This document shows positions 18,447 through 26,772 of a stretch of DNA of 64,000 nt, one piece after another. Each line of letters begins with the position of its first letter. The stretch's first letter is position 1. The position numbers and the translations under genes are program-made. Origin of the DNA: Arthrobacter sp. 18067 (GTDB taxonomy: Bacteria; Actinomycetota; Actinomycetes; Actinomycetales; Micrococcaceae); the NCBI RefSeq assembly GCF_902706295.1, contig NZ_CACSJJ010000005.1:1-64000 (forward strand), given 5' to 3'. Below the pieces are notes generated by a model. The model ran no database searches. It was not told the origin of the DNA and saw only the letters and a list, made by a program, of their open reading frames with translations.

Positions 18447-20240
18447 TCACAATTGGGCTCGATCCTCCGGCTCCTCATCTGGTTCAAACAGCCAGTATGG
18501 ATATTCTTCGATCACTTCGGGGATCAGTCCGGGATGCTGTCTTGATTCGAGCCATGCATGCCACCTCGCGCGCTGTTTCTTATAGAGGGCTTGCTGGCGG
18601 ATGACGGCCTCAATTACTCCGAGCACTTCAGCGCAAACTTTCAGGCATGCCGACCCAACAACCCACCCCAGCGATTTCCATCGGGCTAGACCCCAGGATG
18701 CGAGAGTTTCCAGAGCCTGATGGATGGTGGATCTTCCGAGACCAGTTGCCTGGACCAGCTCTGCGACCCGTAGGGGGGTCTGCGCATTTTCCAGTTCTTC
18801 ATATACGAACGCCGCCGGTAGACCCAACTCACGAAATGCAGGTCGAACAGCATGTACTCGACGGCGTCTGCCTGGGAGTACATTACTCACCTCAGGCAGC
18901 GTTAGTTCGTAAGTGTCGGCGTCTCGTCCACGCCCGTCAGAAATCTTTCTGATAGGTGCCCCAGGAGTTGCAGTCAGCAGCTGGAGCTGGGCGGCAGCTG
19001 TTGAAGGATGTGCCCCGGTGGCGAGGGCATAAGCCCTGACTCCGAAGCTGATCTCTCTCGTACCAGTTTTAGCCGATGCCTCCTCGAGTGCTCGAAGCAT
19101 CATCCGCAGGCCCAATTTATCCTTGGAGCCCCGAAGTCTCTGCTCGAGTGCAGACCGAGCCTTGGACCAGGCTTCCAGAAAGTCTTTGTGGGCAGGGGCG
19201 GCGTGCACCCCCTGTGATTTGTTTTTGCTTGTGTCTGATCTGTGGACGTTCCTCTGGGTGCTCCGACCGCTGCCTCTCCGAAGAGACCGCGCTATAAACT
19301 CATGGGCTTTTCGCCACTCTCTGGCTAGGACTGAGGACCTTGTTCCTGGCGCGTACTTTGAATAAAGGCCAGCTAGCGCCGGCCAAGCGCCCGTGAGCAT
19401 CTTCTGCTGAACGTCCGTTACTGTCATGCCCTGGCGAACGGCTCCTGCTATCACGGCCATCCTTGCCTCTGAGGGAGAACGGTAGCGAGCTTGGTCGTAA
19501 ATGCCTTCTCGCGCTATCCGGAGGACCTGTGAGGACAACCCGACCAATTGATCGGAGTCAATCTCTTCGGGTACATAGGGTTCCAATTGATTCCTGGAGG
19601 TCCGTAGCTCGGTTGTGTCGGCCCAGAGTCGAGCCCAAACGACTGGAGCGTTCCTTTCGGAAACGGCAAGAATGGCTTCTCCTACTACCTGGGTGAGTTT
19701 CTGGACGCCACCTGTACGGTGCGTGCTACCTGGTACGCGGCAGCATCCGGAGGCTACGGATCTGTGAGGAGAGGGGTCAATAGTGGTGAAACGGCGTTCC
19801 AGGGCTTCTACGAAGTCTCGGGCTTCGGTGAATGGAATTGCCTCAGCGAGTGGGAGATACAGGTGTCGCCCTCCGTTTGGGGAGACGTCTTCAACCCATT
19901 GCGCCCCGTTGTGCCCGAACCATGTGCGGAGTCGTTCAGCGTCTTTTGTGACCGCTTGGACGCCGCCGCGGTTGGTGTCAAGGTCAAGGAAAATCGTCGA
20001 CGCCATGCCTGCAAGTGAATAGACCATTACTGCTGCAGGCGCGGCCGGGCGCCTTGCACGAAGGTTCTGTTCGCAGCGTGCCGGATAGTTTTTGCCGCGG
20101 TCCAGCGACACCCTTACGCGGTCCCGGCCAGCCAATGCAGGTGCTAAAAGTTCCCAGGCGCGGTCCTCAGGCGACACGCCCGAATGGTACGTCCCCTGCG
20201 TGGGTGCTTCTATAACTGCTGGAAGTTGTCCTATACTCAA
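18447..20240 (-). CDS. Archaeo-eukaryotic-type primase (prim-pol) with C-terminal winged helix
   Basis: 597 residues from TTG at 20240, with GAAAGGATC upstream. The N-terminal 200 residues carry AEP signatures: IFLDLDTNRGG (Asp86/Asp88, metal-binding DxD) and SPNGGRHLYLPL (Ser120...His126, the sxH nucleotide-binding motif), then a late Arg/Thr-rich strand. Residues 430-560 contain a winged-helix segment (TPLRVAELVQATGLGRSTIH). AEP primases of this type are found in plasmids and integrative elements and start DNA synthesis on their own template. No helicase domain is attached. Encoded upstream of the polymerase-like gene on the same strand. The TTG start suggests low expression. Confidence 0.75.
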   Translation of the reverse strand: MSIGQLPAVIEAPTQGTYHSGVSPEDRAWELLAPALAGRDRVRVSLDRGKNYPARCEQNLRARRPAAPAAVMVYSLAGMASTIFLDLDTNRGGVQAVTKDAERLRTWFGHNGAQWVEDVSPNGGRHLYLPLAEAIPFTEARDFVEALERRFTTIDPSPHRSVASGCCRVPGSTHRTGGVQKLTQVVGEAILAVSERNAPVVWARLWADTTELRTSRNQLEPYVPEEIDSDQLVGLSSQVLRIAREGIYDQARYRSPSEARMAVIAGAVRQGMTVTDVQQKMLTGAWPALAGLYSKYAPGTRSSVLAREWRKAHEFIARSLRRGSGRSTQRNVHRSDTSKNKSQGVHAAPAHKDFLEAWSKARSALEQRLRGSKDKLGLRMMLRALEEASAKTGTREISFGVRAYALATGAHPSTAAAQLQLLTATPGAPIRKISDGRGRDADTYELTLPEVSNVLPGRRRRVHAVRPAFRELGLPAAFVYEELENAQTPLRVAELVQATGLGRSTIHQALETLASWGLARWKSLGWVVGSACLKVCAEVLGVIEAVIRQQALYKKQRARWHAWLESRQHPGLIPEVIEEYPYWLFEPDEEPEDRAQL

Positions 20241-20382
20241 GCTGTGATCCTTTCGGGCACGACAAAGGCGGCGGGGTTTTGGTTTTCTCTAGCTTGCTGA
20301 CATAGGCAACCGGCTCATGGTGTGACCGGTGCTAAAGATTTGGAGAATTGATCAGTTGGCGCTGATCGATCTCAATGATTAG

Positions 20383-20414
20383 AGGGCGTAGGATCTTGGC
20401 GGATCCGGCGCCCT
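20383..20414 (-). terminator. Hairpin between the small hypothetical gene and the primase gene
   Basis: Imperfect inverted repeat, arms 20383-20395 and 20402-20414 (11 of 13 pairs), directly after the stop of the gene at 20422-20853. It likely ends that transcript ahead of the primase promoter. Read on the plus strand it is followed by a short T run. Confidence 0.5.
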
Positions 20415-20421
20415 CACTCTT

Positions 20422-20853
20422 TTAAGTGCCTGTGATGGGCAAAGCCTCCTGATAGTTCGGAGCTGCTGGATCAAGCCACCATTCAGGGAGACCGTAGGGG
20501 TCAAGGTGGATGTTGGTGATGAACGCGTTCATCACCTGGGCCATCGACGTGGATCCGCCGTTCAGCTTCCCCAGGCGCTTGACCTTGGCCTTGCGTGCCG
20601 GAGCGATCAGCCCTGTGAGAATTTCATCGCCGGTGTGATCTTTGGTCCTGTATTTCGCAGGATCCCCGTATGTACCGGGCGATACAGTCTCTGGCATGTG
20701 ATCGATGATGGCTTCGATCATTCGTGACAAGGTGACCTGAGCTGCATCTGCCATCTGGTCGGCTTTATGCTTCGCGGGTCCCTCAACATAGACGAGGAAT
20801 GGCATGTTTCCAAGGCCTGTTCCCCGCTCGCGTTTCGCTCGCTTCTGCTCCAT
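20422..20853 (-). CDS. Hypothetical protein of the transfer/replication module
   Basis: 143 residues. The N-terminus is basic (EQKRAKRERG), followed by helices (KADQMADAAQVTLSRMIEAI) and an acidic, Trp-containing tail (GLPEWWLDPAAPNYQEA). The central helical pattern could be a ribbon-helix-helix-like DNA-binding unit, but I cannot assign a family. Located between the primase and the FtsK-like operon on the same strand and closed by a hairpin. Confidence 0.6.
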   Translation of the reverse strand: MEQKRAKRERGTGLGNMPFLVYVEGPAKHKADQMADAAQVTLSRMIEAIIDHMPETVSPGTYGDPAKYRTKDHTGDEILTGLIAPARKAKVKRLGKLNGGSTSMAQVMNAFITNIHLDPYGLPEWWLDPAAPNYQEALPITGT

Positions 20854-20958
20854 GGGATTGAATCTACCCTCAGTGACGATTCATTTAACCTATTAAGTCC
20901 GGTGGCGTGTCGCGGTGTCAGAGCTGGGGCTTCTTCGCATGCTGTGAGATGACCCCGC

Positions 20959-21168
20959 TCAGATAAGGACCGCGAAAGGCTTTGTGGCAATTTTTCGCCC
21001 ACGCCAGCGGGCCGTCACCGAAGAGTACCCGACCATGAGGGTTGGTCCGGTCAAGTATCTCGGTGCGTCCAGGATGGCTGTGGGTAGCTCGCCGGTGAAG
21101 GTGTGGCTGCCATCATCATGAACAACAAGGACTGCCGCTACGGCAGCTTCCATTCGATCAGTGGCCAT
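20959..21168 (-). CDS. Small hypothetical protein
   Basis: 69 residues: MATDRMEAAVAAVLVVHDDG, then HTFTGELPTAILD and a basic C-terminus (VTARWRGRKIATKPFAVLI). It reads as a small beta-rich cytosolic protein. It sits 42 bases behind the two-helix membrane protein gene and in the same direction, so it is probably part of the FtsK-like operon. No family recognised. Confidence 0.5.
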   Translation of the reverse strand: MATDRMEAAVAAVLVVHDDGSHTFTGELPTAILDAPRYLTGPTLMVGYSSVTARWRGRKIATKPFAVLI

Positions 21169-21210
21169 TTCATGAAACGAACCTCGGCCAACGCCTTGGT
21201 AGGTCCCCGG

Positions 21211-21501
21211 TTAATCCTCGACGTTTCTTCTCCGGACGATCAAGACGCTCCCTGCAACGATCCCGACCGCTGCTGCGGCGAGAATGATAAGCCTCGGCAG
21301 ATCCAGTCCGATTCCGGTTCCTGGAATTTCGATGAGTGCTTGAGCGGAAGGAACCATGACGTGGCTGGCCAGTAGCCAATCCCTGACCGGGTCAAGGAGG
21401 GCCCCGAACGGTATGAGGCCCATAGCTAGAGCGAGAAAGCCAATACAGATCAGCTGCATCTGGTCTGGGGTCAGGTCTCCGCTGCCGCCGTTGTTACTCA
21501 T
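21211..21501 (-). CDS. Small two-helix membrane protein
   Basis: 96 residues with a strong ribosome site (AAGGAG, 7 bases before ATG 21501). Two hydrophobic helices, roughly residues 17-38 (ICIGFLALAMGLIPFGALL) and 68-87 (LPRLIILAAAAVGIVAGSVL), end in VRRRNVED. This gives a hairpin topology with a basic cytoplasmic tail. It is encoded 11 bases behind the FtsK-like translocase, so it may be a membrane partner of that pump (compare the small Spd-type spread proteins of Streptomyces plasmids). The assignment is contextual. Confidence 0.6.
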   Translation of the reverse strand: MSNNGGSGDLTPDQMQLICIGFLALAMGLIPFGALLDPVRDWLLASHVMVPSAQALIEIPGTGIGLDLPRLIILAAAAVGIVAGSVLIVRRRNVED

Positions 21502-21512
21502 AGGTGTGCTCC

Positions 21513-23618
21513 TTAATCAACTGTGGATGGGTGCCGCACCATCAGTGCGGAATCTGAGCTGAGCATGATCGTTTCGGGTTCACCGGAGTCGAAGTCCCGG
21601 TAGTCGATGGTCATGGCCGAGTCGTCCCTGTAGTCGGGTTCGATCGATTCAATGACGCCCCATTGGCCGATATTCTCGTCAACGCAGAACAGATCGCCGG
21701 CGCTCAGATCTTCGGGACCCGAATAGGTCTCTGCGTCGTATCCGGTGAACTGATCTTCTTCACCCTCGGCGGACTCAACTGCTACCGGCTCTGTTTCGTC
21801 GGCCGCATCTTGGAGCGGCTGTGGTGCCTTCGAGATCTGGCTCTTGCGGGGGGTGTCGCCGGCCGGGATATGAGCATGCCGCTTTTCGTAGTCCGCGTCG
21901 TATTCCATGATTTCAGCTACAGCGTAGTCATCGAACGTCAGAGGGAGAGTTTCACCGTCGAGGTCTTCCTTGGGTTCGAGGACCTCAACCATCTTTCGCG
22001 AATAGTAGGTAACTTTCGGACGCACGGATTCAACGAAGGCCTCGTCAAAGCCGGGTGAATTGGGATCCGGGTTGGGTGAAAAGAACGTTTGCGCTTCCAC
22101 TGGTCGTGATTTGTTGTCCAAACAGATCGCGCGGCCCCGGGCGGTTCGAGGAATGGCTACGCCAATCGCTGCGGAGTCCCACATCATCTGGGCTCCCTGA
22201 GGAGATAGTCGGCCCATCGACACTCTGGCGCCGAAGTTGTCACGCATTTCACCGCCCACAAATTCAACGTCCGGGCGCTGTAGGCCAACAATCATGTGGA
22301 CCTTTGCTGAACGACCGAGCCGGGCGATGTCTGCAATGAGCTCAAGAATCGGCGGCTTAACCGGCGCTCCCTTGGGCTTGACCTTCTTCCACCACCGTTC
22401 AGTGCGCTTGAGGAATGTGGTGAGTTCGTCGATAACCAGCAGAAGTGGTTCGAAGTCTGCAAGGCTGGCCTGGCCGACTTCTACCTGGTTGTACCGTTCC
22501 TCCATGAGCTCGTGAGCGGCCAGAATCGCACGCACCTGATGTTCAACTCTGGCGGTAACCAGCTCAACGTTTGGCCACCCCCGAAAACCGATGAACTCGA
22601 TGCGTTTGCCATCAATAATCCAAGTACGCCAACCAGCTTGCGTTACACGTTGAGTCACCCCGTGAAGGAGAACGGTCTTACCGGACCCTGTACCGCCGAC
22701 CACCATGAGGTGGGCTTGAACGGCAGGCCACCATTCGAGAAGCTCGTCTTCTTCTGCCACAGCGAGGGGAACTCTGAAATCGGTATAAACCCTGTGGTCG
22801 AGCGCAAGCGGCGAGTGCTCCTCGGGCGGCCTGACCATAGTGGGCAGAGGGATACGACGTTTGAATTCCACAGAGGAGTGCTGCAGATCCCAAACCGCTT
22901 TGAGACGGCCCGGCAGAGTTGCTGCTATGACCCGCTCGACCCCGGAACGGCGAGACCCAATGGATAGTTTCGCGCTTGGCAGTCCGCTGACCCCGATGGT
23001 CTTGATGCCCTCGTCATCCTCATTGGTGTCGATGGTGACGTCCTTGCCAAAAAGTTCCGTGATGACCGATTCAGCCCTCAACGCATCAGCGGTCTTTGAA
23101 GACTCCTTCTCCATCTCGGTGATATCCAAGCGAAACTGGATGTGCTTGCGCCGCCGGTCATGGGCGTCCACCTTGTAGGTACCGTCGAAATTCCTGTCAA
23201 CAACTTCACCCAGTTTGGCCAGCCAGATACCGTCATGATCGTTGACGGTCCTCCCGTACCGGACCGAAACCCTCGCTGGATAGCCCGTGAAACCTTCTCC
23301 CCATTTCGAAGCCCTAACCAGGCTGCGGGAGACCTTCCTGACCCCGAGCTGCGGAGCGAGCGCTTCAACAGCATTGTCGATGATGTATTGCCGGCGCCTG
23401 TTCCGTACAGCTGCGACAGTGGCTGCCGCAGTCGAGAGTCCAGAAAAGGTTGCCGCAGCGATCGCCCCGACGGTAGACCCCTGGATCCAAAGGATGCATG
23501 ACCCGATGACCCCCAGAACAAGGCACACCAGAATGACGGGAGTCCATGGGTTGTGAGGAGCAGGAAGCTGCGCCCCGGGCGGTTCAGCTGTCTGTGTGCG
23601 GCCGAATGCTGAGCTCAC
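21513..23618 (-). CDS. FtsK/SpoIIIE-type DNA translocase (TcpA/TraB-like coupling protein)
   Basis: 701 residues from GTG at 23618. Two N-terminal transmembrane helices lie at about residues 27-67. Then a linker, an FtsK-type motor with Walker A GGTGSGKT (about 305-312) and Walker B LLLVIDEL (about 390-397), and RLGRSAKVHMIVGLQRPDVE typical of FtsK sensor strands. The C-terminal 150 residues are acidic and low in structure, with no FtsK-gamma domain. In actinobacterial and clostridial plasmids such proteins pump DNA through the conjugation channel. With the VirB4/6/8-like operon at 26.8-35.9 kb it would act as the coupling ATPase. Its start overlaps a 27-residue frame (GTGA). Confidence 0.85.
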   Translation of the reverse strand: MSSAFGRTQTAEPPGAQLPAPHNPWTPVILVCLVLGVIGSCILWIQGSTVGAIAAATFSGLSTAAATVAAVRNRRRQYIIDNAVEALAPQLGVRKVSRSLVRASKWGEGFTGYPARVSVRYGRTVNDHDGIWLAKLGEVVDRNFDGTYKVDAHDRRRKHIQFRLDITEMEKESSKTADALRAESVITELFGKDVTIDTNEDDEGIKTIGVSGLPSAKLSIGSRRSGVERVIAATLPGRLKAVWDLQHSSVEFKRRIPLPTMVRPPEEHSPLALDHRVYTDFRVPLAVAEEDELLEWWPAVQAHLMVVGGTGSGKTVLLHGVTQRVTQAGWRTWIIDGKRIEFIGFRGWPNVELVTARVEHQVRAILAAHELMEERYNQVEVGQASLADFEPLLLVIDELTTFLKRTERWWKKVKPKGAPVKPPILELIADIARLGRSAKVHMIVGLQRPDVEFVGGEMRDNFGARVSMGRLSPQGAQMMWDSAAIGVAIPRTARGRAICLDNKSRPVEAQTFFSPNPDPNSPGFDEAFVESVRPKVTYYSRKMVEVLEPKEDLDGETLPLTFDDYAVAEIMEYDADYEKRHAHIPAGDTPRKSQISKAPQPLQDAADETEPVAVESAEGEEDQFTGYDAETYSGPEDLSAGDLFCVDENIGQWGVIESIEPDYRDDSAMTIDYRDFDSGEPETIMLSSDSALMVRHPSTVD

Positions 23619-23698
23619 AGCTCACCAACCAAAAACGCAACGATGACCCTGGACAAAAGGCGGGATGACCGCAGCGCTTCCTTGTTACGACTGTTCAT
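23615..23698 (-). CDS. 27-residue leader peptide overlapping the translocase start
   Basis: ATG at 23698 with GGAG five bases upstream. It encodes MNSRNKEALRSSRLLSRVIV followed by AFLVGEL and its TGA overlaps the translocase GTG. A basic N-terminus plus a short hydrophobic tail. It may couple translation of the translocase or be a micro-protein. Confidence 0.4.
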   Translation of the reverse strand: MNSRNKEALRSSRLLSRVIVAFLVGEL

Positions 23699-23720
23699 GA
23701 TGTCTCCGTGTTTTGCGGTG

Positions 23721-24335
23721 CTAAATGAGAGCGAGGGATCCGCCGCGGCGGGGGGTATACCGGCTGCCGATGAGTTCGCTGAGCCAGGCCTGAATATGTT
23801 CAGGCTCATCACCATCGATGGTGATGGCAGGATTCACTCTTCCCGCGGCCGGCGGGCGCAACCTGGCAATGGCATGGCCAGTCAGATGGAGGGTGGAATC
23901 CGGTCCCGGAATGAGTTCGTGGATACGAAGGGCGCCGGTGATGAACGTCCCCGTCCCCACTGCCAGGATCTTGCCTGTGCTGACCTCGTCGTAAGGGAAG
24001 CCACGATTAGGCCAAGGACCGAAATACTGCGAAGCCCAACGGGAGTCATCAAGGTGTTGCGACCCAGGCAACGACTGAGCAGGTGTCTGCGCTAGAGGCA
24101 GCCGCCCCTTACAACTGACCTTGGACGCGTTGAGCATCCACTGGATCTGACTGAAAGGGGTATGTCCCCTAGCAAGATAGCCAGCCTGCTCCAGCCGATC
24201 CACCAAACTTGGACCCACACTCAAAGCACGGGTCAGCTCGCTCCTGGACAAGGTCCACTGCGTACTCGTTCCTACGCCCTGACGCTTTATGGCAGGCGCA
24301 TCACGCCGATGATCCAGAAGTTCGACCGATCCCAT
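23721..24335 (-). CDS. Hypothetical protein with possible helix-turn-helix
   Basis: 204 residues. Residues 27-52 (WTLSRSELTRALSVGPSLVD, then RLEQAGYLARG) look like a helix-turn-helix. The rest has beta strands and an AIARLRPPAAG segment. The stop lies 22 bases before the 27-residue leader of the translocase gene, on the same strand, so it may be the first gene of that operon and a regulator of it. The start is uncertain; a later ATG or GTG is possible. No family recognised. Confidence 0.5.
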   Translation of the reverse strand: MGSVELLDHRRDAPAIKRQGVGTSTQWTLSRSELTRALSVGPSLVDRLEQAGYLARGHTPFSQIQWMLNASKVSCKGRLPLAQTPAQSLPGSQHLDDSRWASQYFGPWPNRGFPYDEVSTGKILAVGTGTFITGALRIHELIPGPDSTLHLTGHAIARLRPPAAGRVNPAITIDGDEPEHIQAWLSELIGSRYTPRRGGSLALI

Positions 24336-24426
24336 ATGGGCCCCTTGTGTACTCGAAATTTGCTGGTATATACGGGGTAGGTGCCGGAGGACCGAAGATT
24401 ACAAGCAGGGCAGGCTACGGATCCGT

Positions 24427-25473
24427 CTATGAACTGCGCGGGGACCTGAAGTGCTCACTGACCGGCCAACCCGCCCGGACATGACGACGAACCCAAACAT
24501 CCGACCCGGCAGAGTCAGGCGCTCGCAGGGGTTCAGCGCTTGGCTCGGGTTCGGCCAGCCACCCTGAACCAGGAATCCAGGTGATGTTGGAAGGGGCCGG
24601 GTCCGGCGCCAGCGCCGGGTTGACGAGGGCAGCTACGAGTTCCTGCGCTTCCGCCACATCTGTTATTCCACCGGTTGATGGCGTGGACTTCGCCAGAGCT
24701 TGGTACGTTCGCCCCCATCCTTCGGGAACTGTGAAGGTGGAGACTTCGCCGATTTGGGACATTAGTCGTTTGGCGTCTATCGCGCGCTGGAGCTCGCGAG
24801 CGTTGAGCCGTTGGGTTCGGGCGATCACGACAAGGTCAATCAAGTCTTTTGTTCTGCTGCTGGGGACTCCGGCATATCGCGAGAGCGTGGCGCACACCTT
24901 CTCGGCGACCTGGTCGGCCAACGGGTATAGGCGGTAGGGGTGGGTTGGGATAGGACGCGGCAAATGGATTCGGTTCGCGGGGTTCACCACTTCCGGCACC
25001 CCGACCGGTGGAGGTCCCACAACGATATCGACTGGTATGTCCCCGATCTTCTTCCCTGTGTCTGCGTCGTAGGCAGTGAATTGAGCCCTGCGGGTTTGGG
25101 TGCCCGGCTGGTTGTCCCCTTGTCCGGTGTCGGTAGTGCGGGCGAGCTCGAAGCGAATGTGATCGCCAAGATCTACTGAAGCTCGTTCTTCCAAGGCATG
25201 GAGGGCTTCGTCAAGGTCGGCGGCGCTGGCCGCCAGGTCGAGGTCTTTGGTGCCTCTTGTTAGGGGCACGCGTGCGAGCATGGCGCCTCCGCCCTTGAGC
25301 ATCCATTCTGATTTCTCGCCGTCGGCGAAGACCCGGGAGAGGAAACGGTCAAACCTAGCCTGAATCAGCTGTGAGTTGATGTCGTGGGCTCCCCCGTCCT
25401 TGACGGACTTGGCTGCGGTGGCTTTGAAAGCTGCGACCAGAGCTGTCCAGGAGCTGTAGCCGGCTTCAGACAC
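24427..25473 (-). CDS. abiEii: AbiEii/AbiGii-type nucleotidyltransferase toxin
   Basis: 348 residues from GTG at 25473, chosen because it overlaps the antitoxin stop by 8 bp. The frame extends to 25686, but that part runs through the antitoxin gene. The DNA-polymerase-beta-like signature is visible: WMLKGGGAMLARV (glycine motif) followed by KDLDLAAS (catalytic Asp pair), and later HPYRLYPLADQVAEKVCATL and RTKDLIDLVVI, both typical of AbiEii. The family inactivates cell functions by adding nucleotides (tRNA for relatives such as MenT), acting as abortive-infection defence and a plasmid-maintenance toxin. It is paired with AbiEi in the canonical antitoxin-toxin order. Confidence 0.85.
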   Translation of the reverse strand: MSEAGYSSWTALVAAFKATAAKSVKDGGAHDINSQLIQARFDRFLSRVFADGEKSEWMLKGGGAMLARVPLTRGTKDLDLAASAADLDEALHALEERASVDLGDHIRFELARTTDTGQGDNQPGTQTRRAQFTAYDADTGKKIGDIPVDIVVGPPPVGVPEVVNPANRIHLPRPIPTHPYRLYPLADQVAEKVCATLSRYAGVPSSRTKDLIDLVVIARTQRLNARELQRAIDAKRLMSQIGEVSTFTVPEGWGRTYQALAKSTPSTGGITDVAEAQELVAALVNPALAPDPAPSNITWIPGSGWLAEPEPSAEPLRAPDSAGSDVWVRRHVRAGWPVSEHFRSPRSS

Positions 25474-26134
25474 GGGGCGCCCATCCCGAAGGGCTGGTGC
25501 CGGCCAGGTCGAATAGTTCCTGCGCCAGTGCTGCGCCGTCGTTGACGTCGTGACCATTGGCGGCTGCGAGAGGTGCAAGATGTTCGACCAGTCGTTGGGG
25601 ATGGACAAGCCGGCCTTGGGCAATGGCGTCGCGAATGGTGTCGGAGGTGAGCGATCTGTCCGTCCAGGATTCGACGAGATCGGCAATCGTTCGCTCGATG
25701 GTCAGCGTGGGCAGAGCTTGGACGTAGGTGACTTCCTCGGGAGCGAGGGTTCTGATTTTGATTTTCACCCCAGGCAGGCGCGTGCCTTTACGGGTCGGTG
25801 AGATAAGGGTGTGACCCTCGGGGTAGAAATCGCCTATACCGTGCAGGAGGGTTGCATCGACTCCGGCAACGACGAGTCCAGGTGCCCCGGTGGTAGTCCG
25901 TGCTGCGCTGTCGCCACCGGTGGCCAGCCAGGTTGCGATGATGTCTTCGTGTTCCAGCATGGGCGCACCCGCCATCCGGTAGACGCCTTGGAGGACGCGG
26001 GTTATTGCTCCGGCCGCTGACAGCCGGGAGAGCTGCATGCGGGAGATCCCAGCGCGCTCGGCTTGTGAGGTAGTCACAAGCCCCCAGCGCTGCTCGGCAA
26101 TTGTCCCTAGAAGGGCGACAGTCTCAGCAGTCAT
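25466..26134 (-). CDS. abiEi: AbiEi-type antitoxin and autorepressor
   Basis: 222 residues. The N-terminal 60 residues form the winged helix of AbiEi antitoxins (GLVTTSQAERAGISRMQLSR, then GAITRVLQGVYR). The C-terminal part (LPTLTIERTIADLVE, DAIAQGRLV) is the typical AbiEi_1 region. AbiEi represses its own operon by binding inverted repeats at the promoter and neutralises AbiEii. A fitting palindrome lies eight bases upstream of the ATG. No ribosome site precedes the ATG, so the mRNA may be leaderless. The pair sits between the two transfer operons. Confidence 0.85.
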   Translation of the reverse strand: MTAETVALLGTIAEQRWGLVTTSQAERAGISRMQLSRLSAAGAITRVLQGVYRMAGAPMLEHEDIIATWLATGGDSAARTTTGAPGLVVAGVDATLLHGIGDFYPEGHTLISPTRKGTRLPGVKIKIRTLAPEEVTYVQALPTLTIERTIADLVESWTDRSLTSDTIRDAIAQGRLVHPQRLVEHLAPLAAANGHDVNDGAALAQELFDLAGTSPSGWAPRV

Positions 26135-26141
26135 GCATCAA

Positions 26142-26162
26142 TTGTATCCATAATAGATACAA
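26142..26162 (-). promoter_or_regulatory. AbiEi operator/promoter palindrome
   Basis: TTGTATC (26142-26148) and GATACAA (26156-26162) form a perfect inverted repeat around a 7-base spacer. On the minus strand it contains TATTAT, a likely -10 box whose start point would fall within ten bases of the abiEi ATG. A further half-site-like TTGTAGC follows at 26166. Confidence 0.65.
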
Positions 26163-26772
26163 ATGTTGTAGCACAGATGAAACCGTAATTGGTGCGTCGC
26201 AAGCCTGCAGGGCCAGTTGCGTCGCGTTTCGTTGTTTCGAGAGTGAGCCGATTCAATTTGGTCCCAAGTTTTACCCTCGAAAGGTAAACGCGTTTATCGG
26301 GCGAGGGTAAAACTCGAGACCCCGAATCAAGAGAAGTGATCCAGAGTGTGGAGGTGGGTGTTGTCCTTCCAATATGAGGGCACACGCGGTTTCCATCAGC
26401 TTGACCCACTTGGCACTGAGCAAGCCTTCCCTCCAGCCGTATGGCCTTATCGTCGGCGCTGCTGCAGCATCGCTTACCGTGCTAGCTGATGTGGGGTGTT
26501 CTGCGGATGGTCTGCGACCACTGGCGTTGGTCTGTTCACCTGTCTTTTCCCCACGCGGGGTGAGCTCTCCGTGATGACGTTGCGATGGAATGTCGTGGTC
26601 ACGGTGAGGCTTCCGGGGCGCCTATGCCAGATAGCAATGAGCACACCTGGGGAGCGTATACGACTGGTTGTACAAGTGCGGAGGCTGGTCGTGTTTGGCT
26701 TGAAGGTGTTCCCGTGTGCTTGTGGGGTTAGGCGTGCTCAGTGGCTGCCTTGGCCCGCGCTGGTCGTTCCCG
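26163..26772. other. Long intergenic region between abiE and the T4SS operon
   Basis: About 600 bases with no convincing gene. The short frames at 26374-26837 lack ribosome sites. It contains the nested palindrome described separately (26267-26314) and a small GC palindrome CCCCACGCGGGG near 26549-26560. Its position between the coupling-protein operon and the secretion operon makes it a candidate for oriT or another cis-acting transfer site, but I see no known nic sequence. Confidence 0.4.
26267..26314. repeat. Nested palindromes (13-bp arms around a 12-bp palindrome)
   Basis: Outer arms AGTTTTACCCTCG (26267-26279) and CGAGGGTAAAACT (26302-26314) are perfect inverted repeats. Centred between them lies TAAACGCGTTTA (26285-26296), itself a perfect palindrome. 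No adjacent gene explains it. Confidence 0.75.
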
